The notes under the pieces: generated by a model | Told to the model about the DNA's origin: nothing | Databases searched by the model: none | The model's input: only the letters and a program-made list of their open reading frames with translations | Shown: positions 46,170 through 58,084 of the stretch, one piece after another | How positions within the stretch are numbered: position 1 is the first letter of the stretch | How the letters are laid out: each line of letters opens with the position of its first letter | Made by a program: the position numbers and the translations under genes | Origin: Agrypnia vestita | Lineage: Eukaryota; Arthropoda; Insecta; Trichoptera; Phryganeidae | NCBI GenBank assembly: GCA_016648135.1 | Contig: JADDOH010002293.1 | Span: 1 to 64,000 of the forward strand | Reading direction: 5' to 3' | Length of the DNA stretch: 64,000 bases

Positions 46170-49100
46170 GGACATGTCATAATTATGTTCAACCACAAAG
46201 TCAACGCTATAAACATCAAAATATTTTTTTTGTTTATTTTTAAAATCATTACATCAATAATACCTTTTATCCGAACTACCAAATATTTGTGATGTATTTT
46301 TAGATATTCTTGCCCGGCTATTAATTCCATGTGTCAGAATGTTGTACGATAACGCGATTTTACGTACACAGTAATATTATTATTGCTCCTCTGACGTAAC
46401 GACGTCGTGATTCACTGAACGTGCCTTCGTGTACATTTTATTATGCACACATGTACACATATCTCGAATGTAAATGCTCCAAATGAAAATGTCATTTGAA
46501 ATATGATTAAGTCCGTGGAGAAAAAGAACAACCGAATAACTCGATAAAATCGAATTTTGAGTTAAGTATGCAGAGTTGTTCTTTAGATACTTATCAAGGG
46601 TAGCAAGTCAAAAAGGCGCTAGTGATTATTTCGAACTATACAGGAGAGGAAAGGAATGTTTTGTCAAGCTAATTTTTTCAATATTTCTTTTATAATTAAA
46701 CTCGTTTAATTATAAAAGTTAATAATTAAAATCAGATTGACAGAACTTTCTTTTTACTGTAAAATTCCAAATAATCACTAACGCCCTTTAGGCTTTCCAC
46801 CCTCGAATCTAGCGAGGAAAAATTAGATAATAAAAAATAAAAAAAAATGTGACTATTTTTAAATTTTTTTGAAAAAGAACAAGTGACACAATTAAATATT
46901 TTAAATATTTGGCAAGAAACAACGCCATTCGTCAACTAGGTTCAACGTTCTTGTTCAAAAAACAAAACTGCTGGTGCAAAAGTAAGATAAAAATAACAAA
47001 GGCCATAAGAGATATTTCGTAAACACCGAAATTTTCAAATTTTGTTTTGACTCTCCTGAAAACCTGCATTTTTTAACTCATTCGGTTGCTCTTTTCGTCC
47101 ACAGAAATTATCCAACACAACTTTAACATCTCAAGCGAAACATCTAAAAATATTTTTTTTCTTTATAATTTGGATATATTTGACCGATTTTGCGAAGTAT
47201 ATCCAAATTATAAACCCCTTACTATACAGATAGGTTCGCACTACCGCGAAAGACACGTTATTGAGAAGCCACATACTTTGCATTGCAATGATTGAATGTA
47301 GGTACTCAAGATTGTATCGAAAGGTCTACATATCCTTTAAATAAAAATATACGTATTTATTTTTAAAAAGTATACGTATCACAACTGACAGGTAGTAAGT
47401 ACAATTAAGATGCAAATTTATTTAACAGTTTTGTCATTTATACAATATAACAACTAATATAATTAAATGAAATATACAATCCTGATGATTTCATTTAATT
47501 TCAGTGCCGATAATTTTTTGTTTATTGGCCAAATAATTGATTAATACTTACACACATGTACAAACATATAAATACAAAATAATATGCAGCAAGCCTCTCA
47601 TTCACTATCTACCCGATAGGTATATAGAAATAAATGTTCTGAGGTGGGTAGAATTCGTTGATCATTTTATCACTAGATCAGTAGGTACCTAATATTTCAT
47701 TTGTCAGCATGGTCAGTAAATAAGAATATAAAATGATAATAATTAGTAAAATATGTTTTTAATATGAAAGCAAGATGTAGGAAAAATAGGAAAGTAGGAA
47801 AGTACAAACGGTAATCTTACAACCTGGAATAAAAAATTTTCTTTTTATTAATCTTACAACCTGGAATAAAAATTTAAAAAATAGAAGAAAGAGAAATGCA
47901 AAGTAAGGAACAAGAAAGAACGACAATAACAAAATATAATAATAAATGCCCAATTGATAATATAATAACTACGATTAAGAATAAAAATAAACTTGTTAGT
48001 GTCGTATTTATACAAAAAAAAAACAAGTTGAAATCTTTACATCAGAGTAAAAGATTATTTAAATATTTGACCAATTAATAAATTACCAAATCAACGATGT
48101 TTAGGAACGAAAGAAAATTGTTCTACTTGGTGGGTTTAATACAATTTAAATGGACTTGTGACATGATTTTTTTTAATATTACAAAGTAAACGATTACCTT
48201 TGAATAATAAAAAATAATTTTAATTTGTTTTAATCGGTCAGTTTGTTTTATTACAATGTATGTTTTAAAGGACCCAGTTTTTTTAATAATGTTTTTTTTG
48301 CATTGTATATCGCAAAACTGGTTTACGGGTATATTGGCATTTTTTTTAAGTTTTATAAATTAATTATATTTTTAAACGACAACATTTGCAGTAGGAAATA
48401 TTCATTACGTGGTTTGTTTACCTACAAATTCTCAAAGTTACTTCTCAAATTACTCACGTAACCTGCGATTCAGCAGAGGTAGTGAGAAATTAAATGATAT
48501 GTATATGTACTTCAATGAAGAAAAATTCGAGGGAAATATTTACAATCAGTATTTAATTATCGTACGATAATTCAGCCAGCTTCTGAAGAATCAGAGAGAA
48601 CTTTCTTGCTCTATCGCACTAGCAACCTGTACCTACTAAAATTAGATCCAGCCTAAACGATGATTGGTTAAATATTCTCACTAGATTCTAAAAACGACGA
48701 GAACTACACACAATCGAAGGTTTTTCGAATACTCTGAATGTTTGAAAAAACTACTGGAAGCTGGCCGAACGCACGGGAATATGCGAGAGAAGATTCGAGA
48801 GAGAAATTCTTATAAATTACGTTGCAGCCGCGTGCTAGGTAACAATATTTGTTTTGACAACGGCGAAGTCACTGAAAAGAACGAATGGATAAGCGAACTG
48901 TAATAAATAGTACCTCTGTGTAGAACTTTCTAGTGCGACGAATCATTGCAAAATACGAAATAGTGTTCCAAAAAAAAAGAAGCTAATGTTCGAATCCAGT
49001 GAATTTACGTATTCAATAAAAGATGTTAAGTGTTTCATTTGGATCCCACCGCCTCGAAACCACTGAAAAAATAACAATGTATTATTTGAATAATTTAACT

Positions 49101-49910
49101 TAAAATAAAGTATAACTTTTTTATTGCCTATTTGTTATTTGTTATTTATTACCTTGATGACCTTTCAATAGATTCATAATTACTATACTATTAATTAAAC
49201 AACCGATAAACCGGTATTAACTAAATATTTTTCCTATTTACCGGTAATGCAATTTTTCGATAATTTAAAATAAAATATATATGGGGTTTAAAAGCAAAGG
49301 CAATATCAAAAAAAAAATCATGCGTCAAGGATTACTAAATTTATAATGTAGCGAATTAAAGATTTATTGGAAATATAGTCTATAAATTTATAGGAAACAT
49401 GAAATTGGAAGGGGCAGCACATAAAATCTACAATTCAGAACCTACATTTAATTTTTTTTTAATAAATTTGTATTGTAGCATACGGCAGAGAGGTGATTTA
49501 GCATTTCTTCAGGAACAGCGTGAAAGTGAAATGGGTTTTTTTTATCTCGATCCATCGATTTGCATTATGACATGTTATTAAAGGTTGGTCGGTGGATTCC
49601 AGTTACAGGATTTAATATAATAACCACCTAACTAATGATCGTATAATAATATACTTTGTGTGTTACTTTCTTAAATTAACGATTCGCAAAAAATATTAAC
49701 AGATACTCAAGTAGCCTGCGTTTAATTTGTTCTTTTTACCCGAAAATTATATACTACACCTTGTGCAGAACCGCATTTCGAGCATCCTATTTTTAACATA
49801 TATTAAAGAAACACTTTTAATATTCAATTTTCAGAACAAAGTTCTGTGGATTTAAAAAAATATTAATCAATTACAAAAAATATACTGAAAAATCGAATCA
49901 ACGAAAAAAT
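46170..49910. other. AT-rich, no gene seen
   Basis: It includes a hairpin TATAATTTGGATATA near 47.16-47.21 kb, a short direct repeat ATCTTACAACCTGGAATAAA at 47813 and 47849, and many low-complexity runs. The open frames here are short and lysine/asparagine- or phenylalanine-rich, as AT content predicts. Confidence 0.4.
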
Positions 49911-49920
49911 ATTTTAACTG

Positions 49921-49998
49921 CTACCGGGATTCGAACCAACGGATCTCCATTCTATCCGGGAATGGTGTGTTATCCAATTATACCACAATGTGCTGTCT
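49921..49998 (-). repeat. tRNA-like pseudogene or SINE head
   Basis: The minus strand has A box TGGTATAATTGG and a perfect B box GGTTCGAATCC. D-stem (GTG/CAC) and anticodon stem (CCATTC/GAATGG) pairings are possible, with GGA in the anticodon position. The acceptor and T stems do not pair and U33 is missing. It is therefore not called a functional tRNA. Confidence 0.4.
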
Positions 49999-50370
49999 GC
50001 CGTCGTGTAATTGGATAATAATGACAATTATGCCCTGCTGTACCAAATAATTATTTGCGAAATCGAGGTCACGAGCTATTTCACACCCTAACATGCAGAA
50101 CGGATGTAATGAATAAGCACACCATAACGCGTAGTGTGCAACGCCTAAATAAACTGAGCGATCATGTCGATTAAATGATAGTATTGAAAGCATCAAACAG
50201 AGAATCGCCTCCATATAGATACTCACTCAAAGTTATAACTTGCATAATAAATGAAGCAATTTGTTATACAAATAAAATTTAAAAAAAAAAACGCGGCACT
50301 CCCGGAGAGAACAGAAAATTTAATCGATTTAAATAATTATAGACCCTTATCGCTTACCAATGTCAGATAA

Positions 50371-51280
50371 GGGGGGGGGGGGGGTAAGGTTAATTCGTAC
50401 AAAAAAAAGGCATGTTTTTGTGAATTTTTTGTGACAACACAGTTAAAATCTCTTTATTAAAACCAATAGTACATTAAAGTATGACATTCGAAGAATATTG
50501 TGTAAAATTTTCAAGAAGAAATATTAAAAAATACTAAAATAAAAATTATTCGGACGTGTCTCGGAAAAAAGTACAATTGCGGTGTCCCTCATAACTTAGT
50601 GCTGGATCATCTGAAATCAAAATATCAAGTTCATTCGTTAGATAATAGATTTTCCCAGGTAACGCTGGGAGGGTTTTTTGAAATTTCAATTTTTCATTTT
50701 TTTGGAACACTGAAGGGAAAAACGCGATTTTTTGCGAAAAAAATTGGCTAATTTGTTATTAAAAAATAAAAATTATTAACAAATTTGAAAAAGTTCTCCA
50801 GCGTTACCTCGGAAATTATGTACAGAAATAGTGTTCAAAATTTCAAAAGGATCGGTGCAGTAGTTTTGAAGTTATGAGGGACACCGACTTTGAAAACGTG
50901 GATGTGGGGAAAATGCTTTAAAGTTTTGCACACTGTAAAATTCAAAATAAAACTCGACACTTTTTTTATACATACACATAATCGTCGATGTGCACACAGC
51001 AAAGAGCTTTCATCATCAGCATCTTTTTGTCCTTGTCTACGCAAAACTCTTTCAATACAATAGCACGTCCGGTAGCCCTCAGGCGAGCGCGTCTCTTAGC
51101 TGCCCGAGCAGGTACAGAAAATCAGTCTGAGCATCGCTCAAATGTTCATAATTTCGTCAATTTTGCTCCGATTTACTTGAAATTTTGATACAATATTCTT
51201 GCGATGTTATACATTCATTTAAAAAATTAAAAATAAAATGTAAAAAAAAAGTTAAAAACCTTACCCCCCCCTTAACAGAT
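50371..51280. mobile_element. putative DNA transposon with G-rich terminal repeats
   Basis: The left end, 14 G then TAAGGTT, is mirrored on the right by AACCTTACCCCCCCC (ending ~51273). Inside, GTGTCCCTCATAACTT (50583) and AAGTTATGAGGGACACC (~50870) form a sub-terminal inverted pair. No transposase is visible, and the ~900-bp length suits a non-autonomous element. Confidence 0.5.
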
Positions 51281-51779
51281 TACAAAAAAAAAATTATCAT
51301 GAAGAGATTTATTTTTAATTTTTATAATTTTTTTTCATTTTAATATTGTTTATCTCGAGATCACCATTATTGTGTAGATTCCACTATTGCACACAACGAA
51401 TTAACCTCACTCCTTTACCACAGATCTAGTTAAGGAGACAGTGATTAACTTTTACATAACACTAAAAAATAATAATGATATACACTGAAAATTCAAATTT
51501 CAAAAGTTGATTACTCTGTACTCACTGTGTATGCTTTAATCAATATATATTATATATAAAAAGCAACCCGTGTTTCCCTACCAGCACAGTTTTCTCCACA
51601 ACCAGCCACAACAACCCACCGGTGGTTATGGTGGTAGATAGCCCTTGGTGTCACATCGAAAATATGCGCGTTTGGTGGGGGTGGCTGCGCGTGGGTGGGA
51701 GTGGGTGACGAAAATGCGCTTCTAGCACATTGTTTTGTTATGGAAAGGCCGCAAATGCTTCAAATTGTTTCAAAATAGT

Positions 51780-52816
51780 CGCGCCGACTGTGTCGGTGAG
51801 TCTAGAAGGTTCCGGAAAAACCTGCTCTAGAAAGTTCTCGAAGGAGAAGGTTTTAGAAAATTCCTGAAAGTTCTATAAGATTCCAAACTGAGTGGCGTAA
51901 TGTGTCGGTGACCCAAGAAGGTTCCAGATCGTTCGATATAGTTCTAGAAACCGTATGGCGGAATGCGTCTGTGACTCTAGAAGGTTGCAGAACATTTGAT
52001 AAAGTTTTAGAAATTTCTGGAAAGAGGTGTGTTCTAGAAGATTCCCGAGTTTTCATGAAGGTTCTCGAATGCTTTAAAAGTTTCCGGAAACAGAAAGTTC
52101 AATAAGTTTTTATAAAGTTCCATACTGAGTGGCGGAGTTTGCCGGTGAGTCTAGAAGGTTCTAGAACGTTCGATAAAGCTTTAGAAAATTCTGGAAGGAA
52201 AAGGTTCTAGAAGAATCCCGAAAGTTCTATAAGGTCACAGACTGAGTGGCGGAGTGTCAGTGAGTCTAGAAGGTTCCAGAAGATTAAGAGAAGGTTCCAG
52301 AATGCTCTAGAAAGTTCTGGATAGAAAAAGTATCAGAAAGTTCTATAAGGTTCCAAACTGAATTGCGGAGTGTGTTGGCGAGTTTAAAAGGTTCGGGAAA
52401 GTTCTAGAGCGTTCGGAAATTCTCTAGAAAGTTCTGGAAGGAGAAAGTTCTACAAGCTATCGGAAATATATATAAGGTTTCAAATTGAGTAGGGGAGTGT
52501 GTCGGTGTATCGAGAGGTTCCAGAAAGAATTATAATGCTCTAGAAGGTTCTGAAAAGGGAAAGTTCTAGAAGATCCCAGAATGTTCTACAAGCTATGCTA
52601 TTCTATATTCTGCTCTAGAAAGTTTTGGAAGGTTCTCTCTAGACCTCTAGAGGGTTGTGATTGCTTTGCTAAAATATCTGTTGATATTTTCGCAAAGCGA
52701 AAACGGTCCAGCAAGGCAATCCAATCACAGGTGCCGAAACCAGCAAAAAAGAGACGTCAACACAATTCTGTGCTTACCGAATTACGATCCCGAGCGAAGC
52801 CGGGCCAATCGGCTAG
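51780..52816 (+). mobile_element. Helitron-like element with ~115-bp tandem units full of heat-shock elements
   Basis: Units start near TGTGTCGGTGAGTCTAGAAGG and recur at 51789, 51901, 52140, 52256, 52373 and 52500, about 115 bases apart. Each carries GAAnnTTCnnGAA runs, the longest here being GAAGGTTCTAGAACGTTC at ~52154. The 3' end shows GAGCGAAGCCGGGC, a spacer and CTAG|T at 52813-52817. Confidence 0.6.
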
Positions 52817-53469
52817 TAAACGAATAAATAATATAAATTGGCGAATGTAAGTCTACATATACTAGGTAAATTACTGATCACATCAAAAATTAGCTTTTCG
52901 CTAAATGTTAATTTGGGGTTACAACTAATGTCTCGTTGCTGAGAGGAACTGAAGCGTAATTAACTGCTCCTTTGATAGTTCCGGGACATGGTAGGTCTTT
53001 CCTACTCAACTAAACATCCTTCAGATTTAAAAGCAGTCATTTAATAGATTGGAACACAACGAATGGCATATTTAGAATTATTTTAATATTCTGAAAACAA
53101 TTTTAATGCACATAATTGCTTAATGATTTATATTGTAATGTATTTGGGGCGATGGGCTGTTAAAATAAACACTTAGATCATTTAGATCAAAAATCGCCCT
53201 TATTTGATACGGTTTGACTCATCAATGTATTTTCCGAAATTTCTAGATGGCACTCGAAAAATATCCGTTATTAGCAACAGTTAACTTTGTCTCTTCAAAC
53301 TGCTGCGTCACCATCCGGCGGCGTGATCTTTATAGCCACGCAGAACTCTCCGCAACCGCGAAGCCCGCCTCTAGCGCGAAAATATTGCTAGCCTTTTCTA
53401 CCTCTTTCCAGATTATTCGAAAAACTTTATAAAATCTTATAGAAGCTTGTGGTCCTTGTTTATCGTATC

Positions 53470-53800
53470 AATATCGCAGCGCTAAAATATTCACCACGCG
53501 TCTCTGTCTCATTATTTGGTGGATCCATTTACATTTTGGCCTTCCTCTCTGCTTATTCCCCTCAAATACATTTCCGAGGTATATCTTGTTGTATCTAACT
53601 AAGAATCTGTTATTCAAATACAATGTATAAGTACTTCCTTAGATATAACTATTTTGGATCTGAGGTCTTTGGCCTCTTTGATTTACAGGATGTTTATTAT
53701 GGACCTCATTTCTACTATCTACTATACTAGTTCAGAATATCCTCATTTATTTTTTCGGTCCGTCTAATTTTTTGCATCCTTATCCTGCACCATATCAGGT
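53470..53800 (-). pseudogene. degenerate LINE C-terminal fragment
   Basis: Minus-strand frames read EMRSIINIL and later LEGNKQRGRPKCKWIHQIM. This is the post-catalytic motif order (KRSLI..I, GKRGRGRP) of insect LINEs, broken by several stops and frame shifts. Confidence 0.4.
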
Positions 53801-54186
53801 GTTCATTAAACATCATCATCATCAATTCTTGTTTATATCTCGCATTTCCATTTCGCACCCAATATTTATTAAGACGAGCGATCCATTTTATTTTTTAACA
53901 AACTGCCAACAGATCATTATAATCCTAATAGATGGTCTTAGAGTGAAATCAGTTATTTTATCCATTTAGATAAAATACCTGATTTCTTCGTTGCTATCTA
54001 GAATATTAGTTCTCCGCATGTTGTCAAAGCGATCTGCTATTAAGTTAGTTCGTCTATTTTAGTTATCATATGGGTACAAGTAGCACGTATCAATGTCGAA
54101 TACATTACTGATTATGTAATAACTATTCGAATTACTTGAAATGTGAAAGTAGACTGGAATTTTAAATTTTAGCATTCATATATCAA

Positions 54187-55043
54187 CAGGATATTACCGA
54201 GCTAGTCCACAATTCTTTACAGGTAGTTTCCTGCCTAAATTCTGAGTCGAAAATGTTCAAGCATCAGTGCCTTAATATCAGTAGTTACGGAGATAAGCTA
54301 CATACCTACTTCAAAGTTAGCTTTCTTTTTTTCAATATTTCTCATTTATTTTCTGCAAATCGTTGGACTACGATTAACCCGGCGTGAGTGATGTCGGGTT
54401 TCTCATACCTGGATATTTCAAAATCTAATATTTTAGATTTTTACCGTAGCGCTCGGATATTTACAACGAGATGTAACGAAATTTTCTATTCGGTGTTCAT
54501 TAGAATTTTTTTTAACTAGAATTTCAAGTCAAATTTTAAATATGGTAAGAACGGAAGATCCAGGAAAATATAATAAAACATTGTTTCAAACTATTATGTC
54601 AATTTGAAATCAAACTACTATGTAAATCTTGAAAGAAACGTAATATATGTGGGTATGCATTACCCACCTCACAGTCGGTATAACAATTTCCCACTTCGTT
54701 TACGCCGGGTTAAAATAACTAACAAAAATTAAAAATTCATTCTCTTTAATACATATCAAATAAAATGTTGAAATAAATGTTTCTAATTCCTGCAAGATTT
54801 TAATTATTAAATTTGAAGCGCTGTGCTGAATTGTTTTGAAGCAATGGAATTTTTAATATTCCATATAAGTTACTGTTCGAAAAAGTTGAACACAGAAAGA
54901 TAAGTCAGAAATATTGAAAAATAACATACTTTGAAGTCGCTTCCGTACCGTTCACCCAAAGTGTAAATAATATTTTCTATTCGAAATTTAACGAGGAAAA
55001 CCCCTCCTTGAGCTGATTTTGCTACTAGCTTCGAGACACCCTG
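54187..55043. mobile_element. CAGGGTGTC-family MITE, long copy
   Basis: The right terminus CTACTAGCTTCGAGACACCC plus TG|TA matches the 4.4-kb element. The left terminus CAGGATATTACCGAGCTAG is worn. The interior shares CAGTAGTTACGGAGATAAGC and TTCACCCAAAGTGTAAA with other copies. Confidence 0.55.
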
Positions 55044-55119
55044 TATATATTTAAAAAAAAATCTCTCGATATTTGGATTAAGTCCCCGTGATCGGACTAT
55101 ACGATGGAGCGGACGAAAC

Positions 55120-55340
55120 ACCTAAAGTGTTGAATTATGTATCGGAATGCATTCAGAATGATTTTGTTATTCGAGAGTGTGACGTCATCACGGCTGCAGT
55201 CACAATGCTGCGCCGGGCACGTTCGTGAGAGGGTCGTGCTCGCAGAAATGGAGCCAATTCCCACCGGAGCACCATTGTTCAGTAACACCGGTGACGCGGG
55301 AGTTCTCCGACACATAATGTATTTGATCAAACTTGAACCG
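55120..55340. promoter_or_regulatory. CpG-rich patch with CRE palindrome
   Basis: GC-rich sequence with TGACGTCA at 55180-55187. Open frames exist on both strands, including a plus-strand 72-codon frame, but none has recognisable content. Confidence 0.25.
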
Positions 55341-55539
55341 AGAGAAAAACTCTAAATGTGAACCTTTTTTTAAAATATTGGTTGTTGCCACTCAAGCTCA
55401 AAGTCACGTTCCTTTTGTAACCTTTGCTTGTAATATTCGATCTTGCTACTCCACAATACTTTACTCGTAGACTCCAACTGGGTGATGCGATATTTTCCTA
55501 ATATTAATAACAACTTCTTGTTCTTCTTCCTCAGCTTCA

Positions 55540-55870
55540 TCTTTCCAGTGCTGGATATAGGCCTCTTCCATTCTCTTCCATCCTTCCTTGTTATTTGTCA
55601 GTTGTAGCTATCCCCCCCCCCCACAGCGGCTGTATCGTCGGCCCATCTCTTTTGAGGTCTTCCGACGCCTCTTTTACTTTCCCAAGGTCAAGTTTGAGTT
55701 CATCTTGCAGCATCCTGCGTTGCAACATGACCTGCCTATTGCTATTTTAGCTTCGCTGCACGATCCATGATATTTACTATATTTCTCTTAGGCCTACGCC
55801 AAGCATGGATCCATGGATCGTTGTGTGCATTGGAGTTTTTCTACACTTTTCTTGTAAGGGCCATCGTCTC
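55540..55870 (-). pseudogene. antisense LINE 3' fragment
   Basis: Sequence of the type GCTGGATATAGGCCTCTTCC...TTCCATCCTTCCTTGTTATT is the reverse of a common insect LINE 3' coding end. A second, smaller copy with CCATCCTTCCTTGTTATTTG lies at 9.48-9.55 kb. No open frame remains. Confidence 0.35.
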
Positions 55871-55910
55871 CACTCCATACGTCATCACTGGCAGTATTCA
55901 CGATTCAAAT

Positions 55911-55956
55911 GTTGTCGAAAATATGTTTGAGGCAAACTTAAACATATTTCGACAAC
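55911..55956. repeat. palindrome
   Basis: GTTGTCGAAAATATGTTT and AAACATATTTCGACAAC face each other across 11 bases, with a one-base bulge. Confidence 0.8.
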
Positions 55957-56392
55957 AACGAGATTCCAATTAATAAAATAAAATATTAAAAAAAAATCAA
56001 TGTATCTGACTTATTTTCCGTAAAATGTTGGACTATCATTAAAGGTATTTATATCCAATATTAGAAATTTTAATTTAATACAAGTCAAATAAAATGATTT
56101 AAACTTGAAAGTAGCTTGTTCTATTTAAAAAAAAAAACCTTTCATAAATTTGAAACAGAATTTTGTTGAAAACCTGAACCAAGAGAAAGAGCTCTAAATA
56201 TAATATGTATTTTCTTAATTATGGATGTTACTACTCAACTAGTCCTGCGGCACATTCCTAAAATTGCAAAATTAATTACTTTGATACAAGTTATGTTAAA
56301 TGATTTAATCCTTTCGGAAATTCGACTTGAAATCAGATATTCTAGGAGCGCGGATTCCTGGCTGGCCCCTTCTTTTAGCCAAAACAAAGCAC

Positions 56393-56688
56393 TTTCTGTC
56401 ACCAGGTGGCTTCTTTGTTTTGTGACTATCCGCATCGCGGTAGATTCAGTATTTAAACCATTTTTACTATGTCTAAATGGGTATTTATTTGCGTCAGAAG
56501 TGCGTTTGCAAAGTATATCACCTTTTTTGATCATTTAGAATTTCTGTCACCAGGTGGCTTCTTTGTTTTGTGACTATCCGCATCGCGGTAGATTCAGAAT
56601 TTAAACCATTTTTACTATGTCTAAATGGGTATTTATTTGCGTCAGAAGTGCGTTTGCAAAGTATATCACCTTTTTTGATCATTTAGAA
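56393..56688. repeat. tandem duplication, two 148-bp copies
   Basis: The block from TTTCTGTCACCAGGTGGCTT to TTTTGATCATTTAGAA occurs twice head to tail (56393-56540 and 56541-56688) with essentially one difference (CAGTATTT versus CAGAATTT). This suggests a very recent event or an assembly artefact. Confidence 0.9.
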
Positions 56689-56907
56689 TTTTAATATTGA
56701 AAAAAAAAACAAGTTGTACGGAAACAGTGGCCGTGCTATAATAGCAGTAGGAAAAATTAATATACGACAACTCGTACACCCAGTCCAACAAGTTTGCTCA
56801 GCGATTTCTTTTAGAATAAAAAAATGAAAGAACGAAGCACGTGTCTAACTTATCTGCTTCCGATAGGCTTATTATATACACTGCCGACTACATGTAAACA
56901 CCTATCA

Positions 56908-56996
56908 ATATATGTGGCGTCTAAATGCAAAATCGCCACTATCCATATGGATCCCATATGGATAGCGGCGCTTTCTCATCTAGACGCCACATATCA
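56908..56996. repeat. foldback element
   Basis: ATATGTGGCGTCTA and TAGACGCCACATAT bound an inner palindrome CTATCCATATGG/CCATATGGATAG. Confidence 0.8.
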
Positions 56997-57189
56997 TAGA
57001 TGTAATTAATATAGATTATTTTTAATGTATGCACTTATAATACTGAAATGTTTTTTTTTTATATGACATTATATTATTTTACACCAATGGCAATGCAATG
57101 CATCAATCCATTTATGACAGAAAGGAGACAGAAAAAATAGAATAAAGAATGAAACAGTTAGGAGTAATCTAATATTTATGGTGTACAGG

Positions 57190-57480
57190 CACAGTATAAT
57201 AAAGTTAATTACGTCTTCATCAAACAGCCGAAACGACGCCCTTCGAAATCTCGATATATTTCGGTCTCATCAGTCGCCGCAGGGCTGCAGTAACTTATGG
57301 GCGCAAACAGTACGAGACGCTCCAGCGCATTCATTTACGTCAATTATGGCACAAATAACCCAAAAGAGTCAGTCAATGGGCAGCCCTGATGCGTGTTTAA
57401 CTACCAAGCGACCGTAGGTATTTATTTCAAGGACACTGCCGAGACAAAATACTGTACTTTATTATACTGTGGTACAGTAG
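57190..57480. repeat. dispersed repeat R, copy 2
   Basis: The partner of 31898-32275 in the same orientation, about 85-90% alike over the shared blocks. It carries the hammerhead-like motif on its minus strand in a less decayed form. Confidence 0.65.
57252..57276 (-). ncRNA. minimal hammerhead-like motif
   Basis: On the minus strand: CGA, CTGATGA (plus 57267-57273), GACC as a vestigial stem II, GAA, ATAT, A, TCG. Stem I pairs over three bases. Stem II is too short to be convincing on its own, so the call rests on the shared architecture. Confidence 0.3.
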
Positions 57481-57699
57481 CCGGCAAACATCTTGAAATT
57501 TTACGGCGTAGTGGGGGGAAGTTTGCGCATATACCATTCCACCAAAGAGACCCAAATTTTGTCTTCTGCGCATTCCCTCACCACGCCAAAGAATTTCAAG
57601 AAGTTTGCCGGTAACTGTACAGGTTGAGAAAAGGGTCGCTTGGGGGCTTAGAGTATATACTCTAAGCTTGGGGGTGTGTTAGTGTTGATGGAATTTTTT

Positions 57700-58004
57700 A
57701 AAATATTTCCTCTGCCGGTAGTTAAATGTACTATTCTAAATTTTATATTCCCTGGCAATTGGGCGGAACATGAAATGGTTCGTGTCTTTTTTAAGCCCTA
57801 CATGTACTGCATTTTTGACGGGTAATGCAGGTTCAGTGATAGCAACATCGTTTGCCGCCTTCGGGTTTGCTGGCCCGTGGTTCAAGCCCCATCTCCGGCC
57901 GTTTAATTTCGTTTTTTTAGTCGTGAATTCGAACGAAATTACGGACGTTACACAAAGTTACGGGAACGGATGGACGAACGGACAGACACCGAAATTATGT
58001 TTGA
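57700..58004 (-). mobile_element. Helitron H2 copy, 3' end not identified
   Basis: The minus-strand 5' end A|TCAAACATAATTTCGGTG is at 58004. The interior matches 60866-61302, including GGTTTGCTGGCCCGTGGTTC and AATGGTTCGTGTCTTTTTT. Confidence 0.6.
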
Positions 58005-58084
58005 TATGACACGAATGTTGAAGGCAACTGCAACATAGGGCGTCCACGAAAAACCTGGCGTGATCAGATAAACCAAATATTGAA

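Noticed and set aside
49921..49998. tRNA-Ser(GGA) gene on the minus strand
   Set aside because: Acceptor and T stems fail to pair and U33 is absent.
50371..50384. Run of 14 G as a G-quadruplex or telomere-related signal
   Set aside because: It is a single homopolymer mirrored by a C run at the other end of an element. It is better explained as a terminal repeat.
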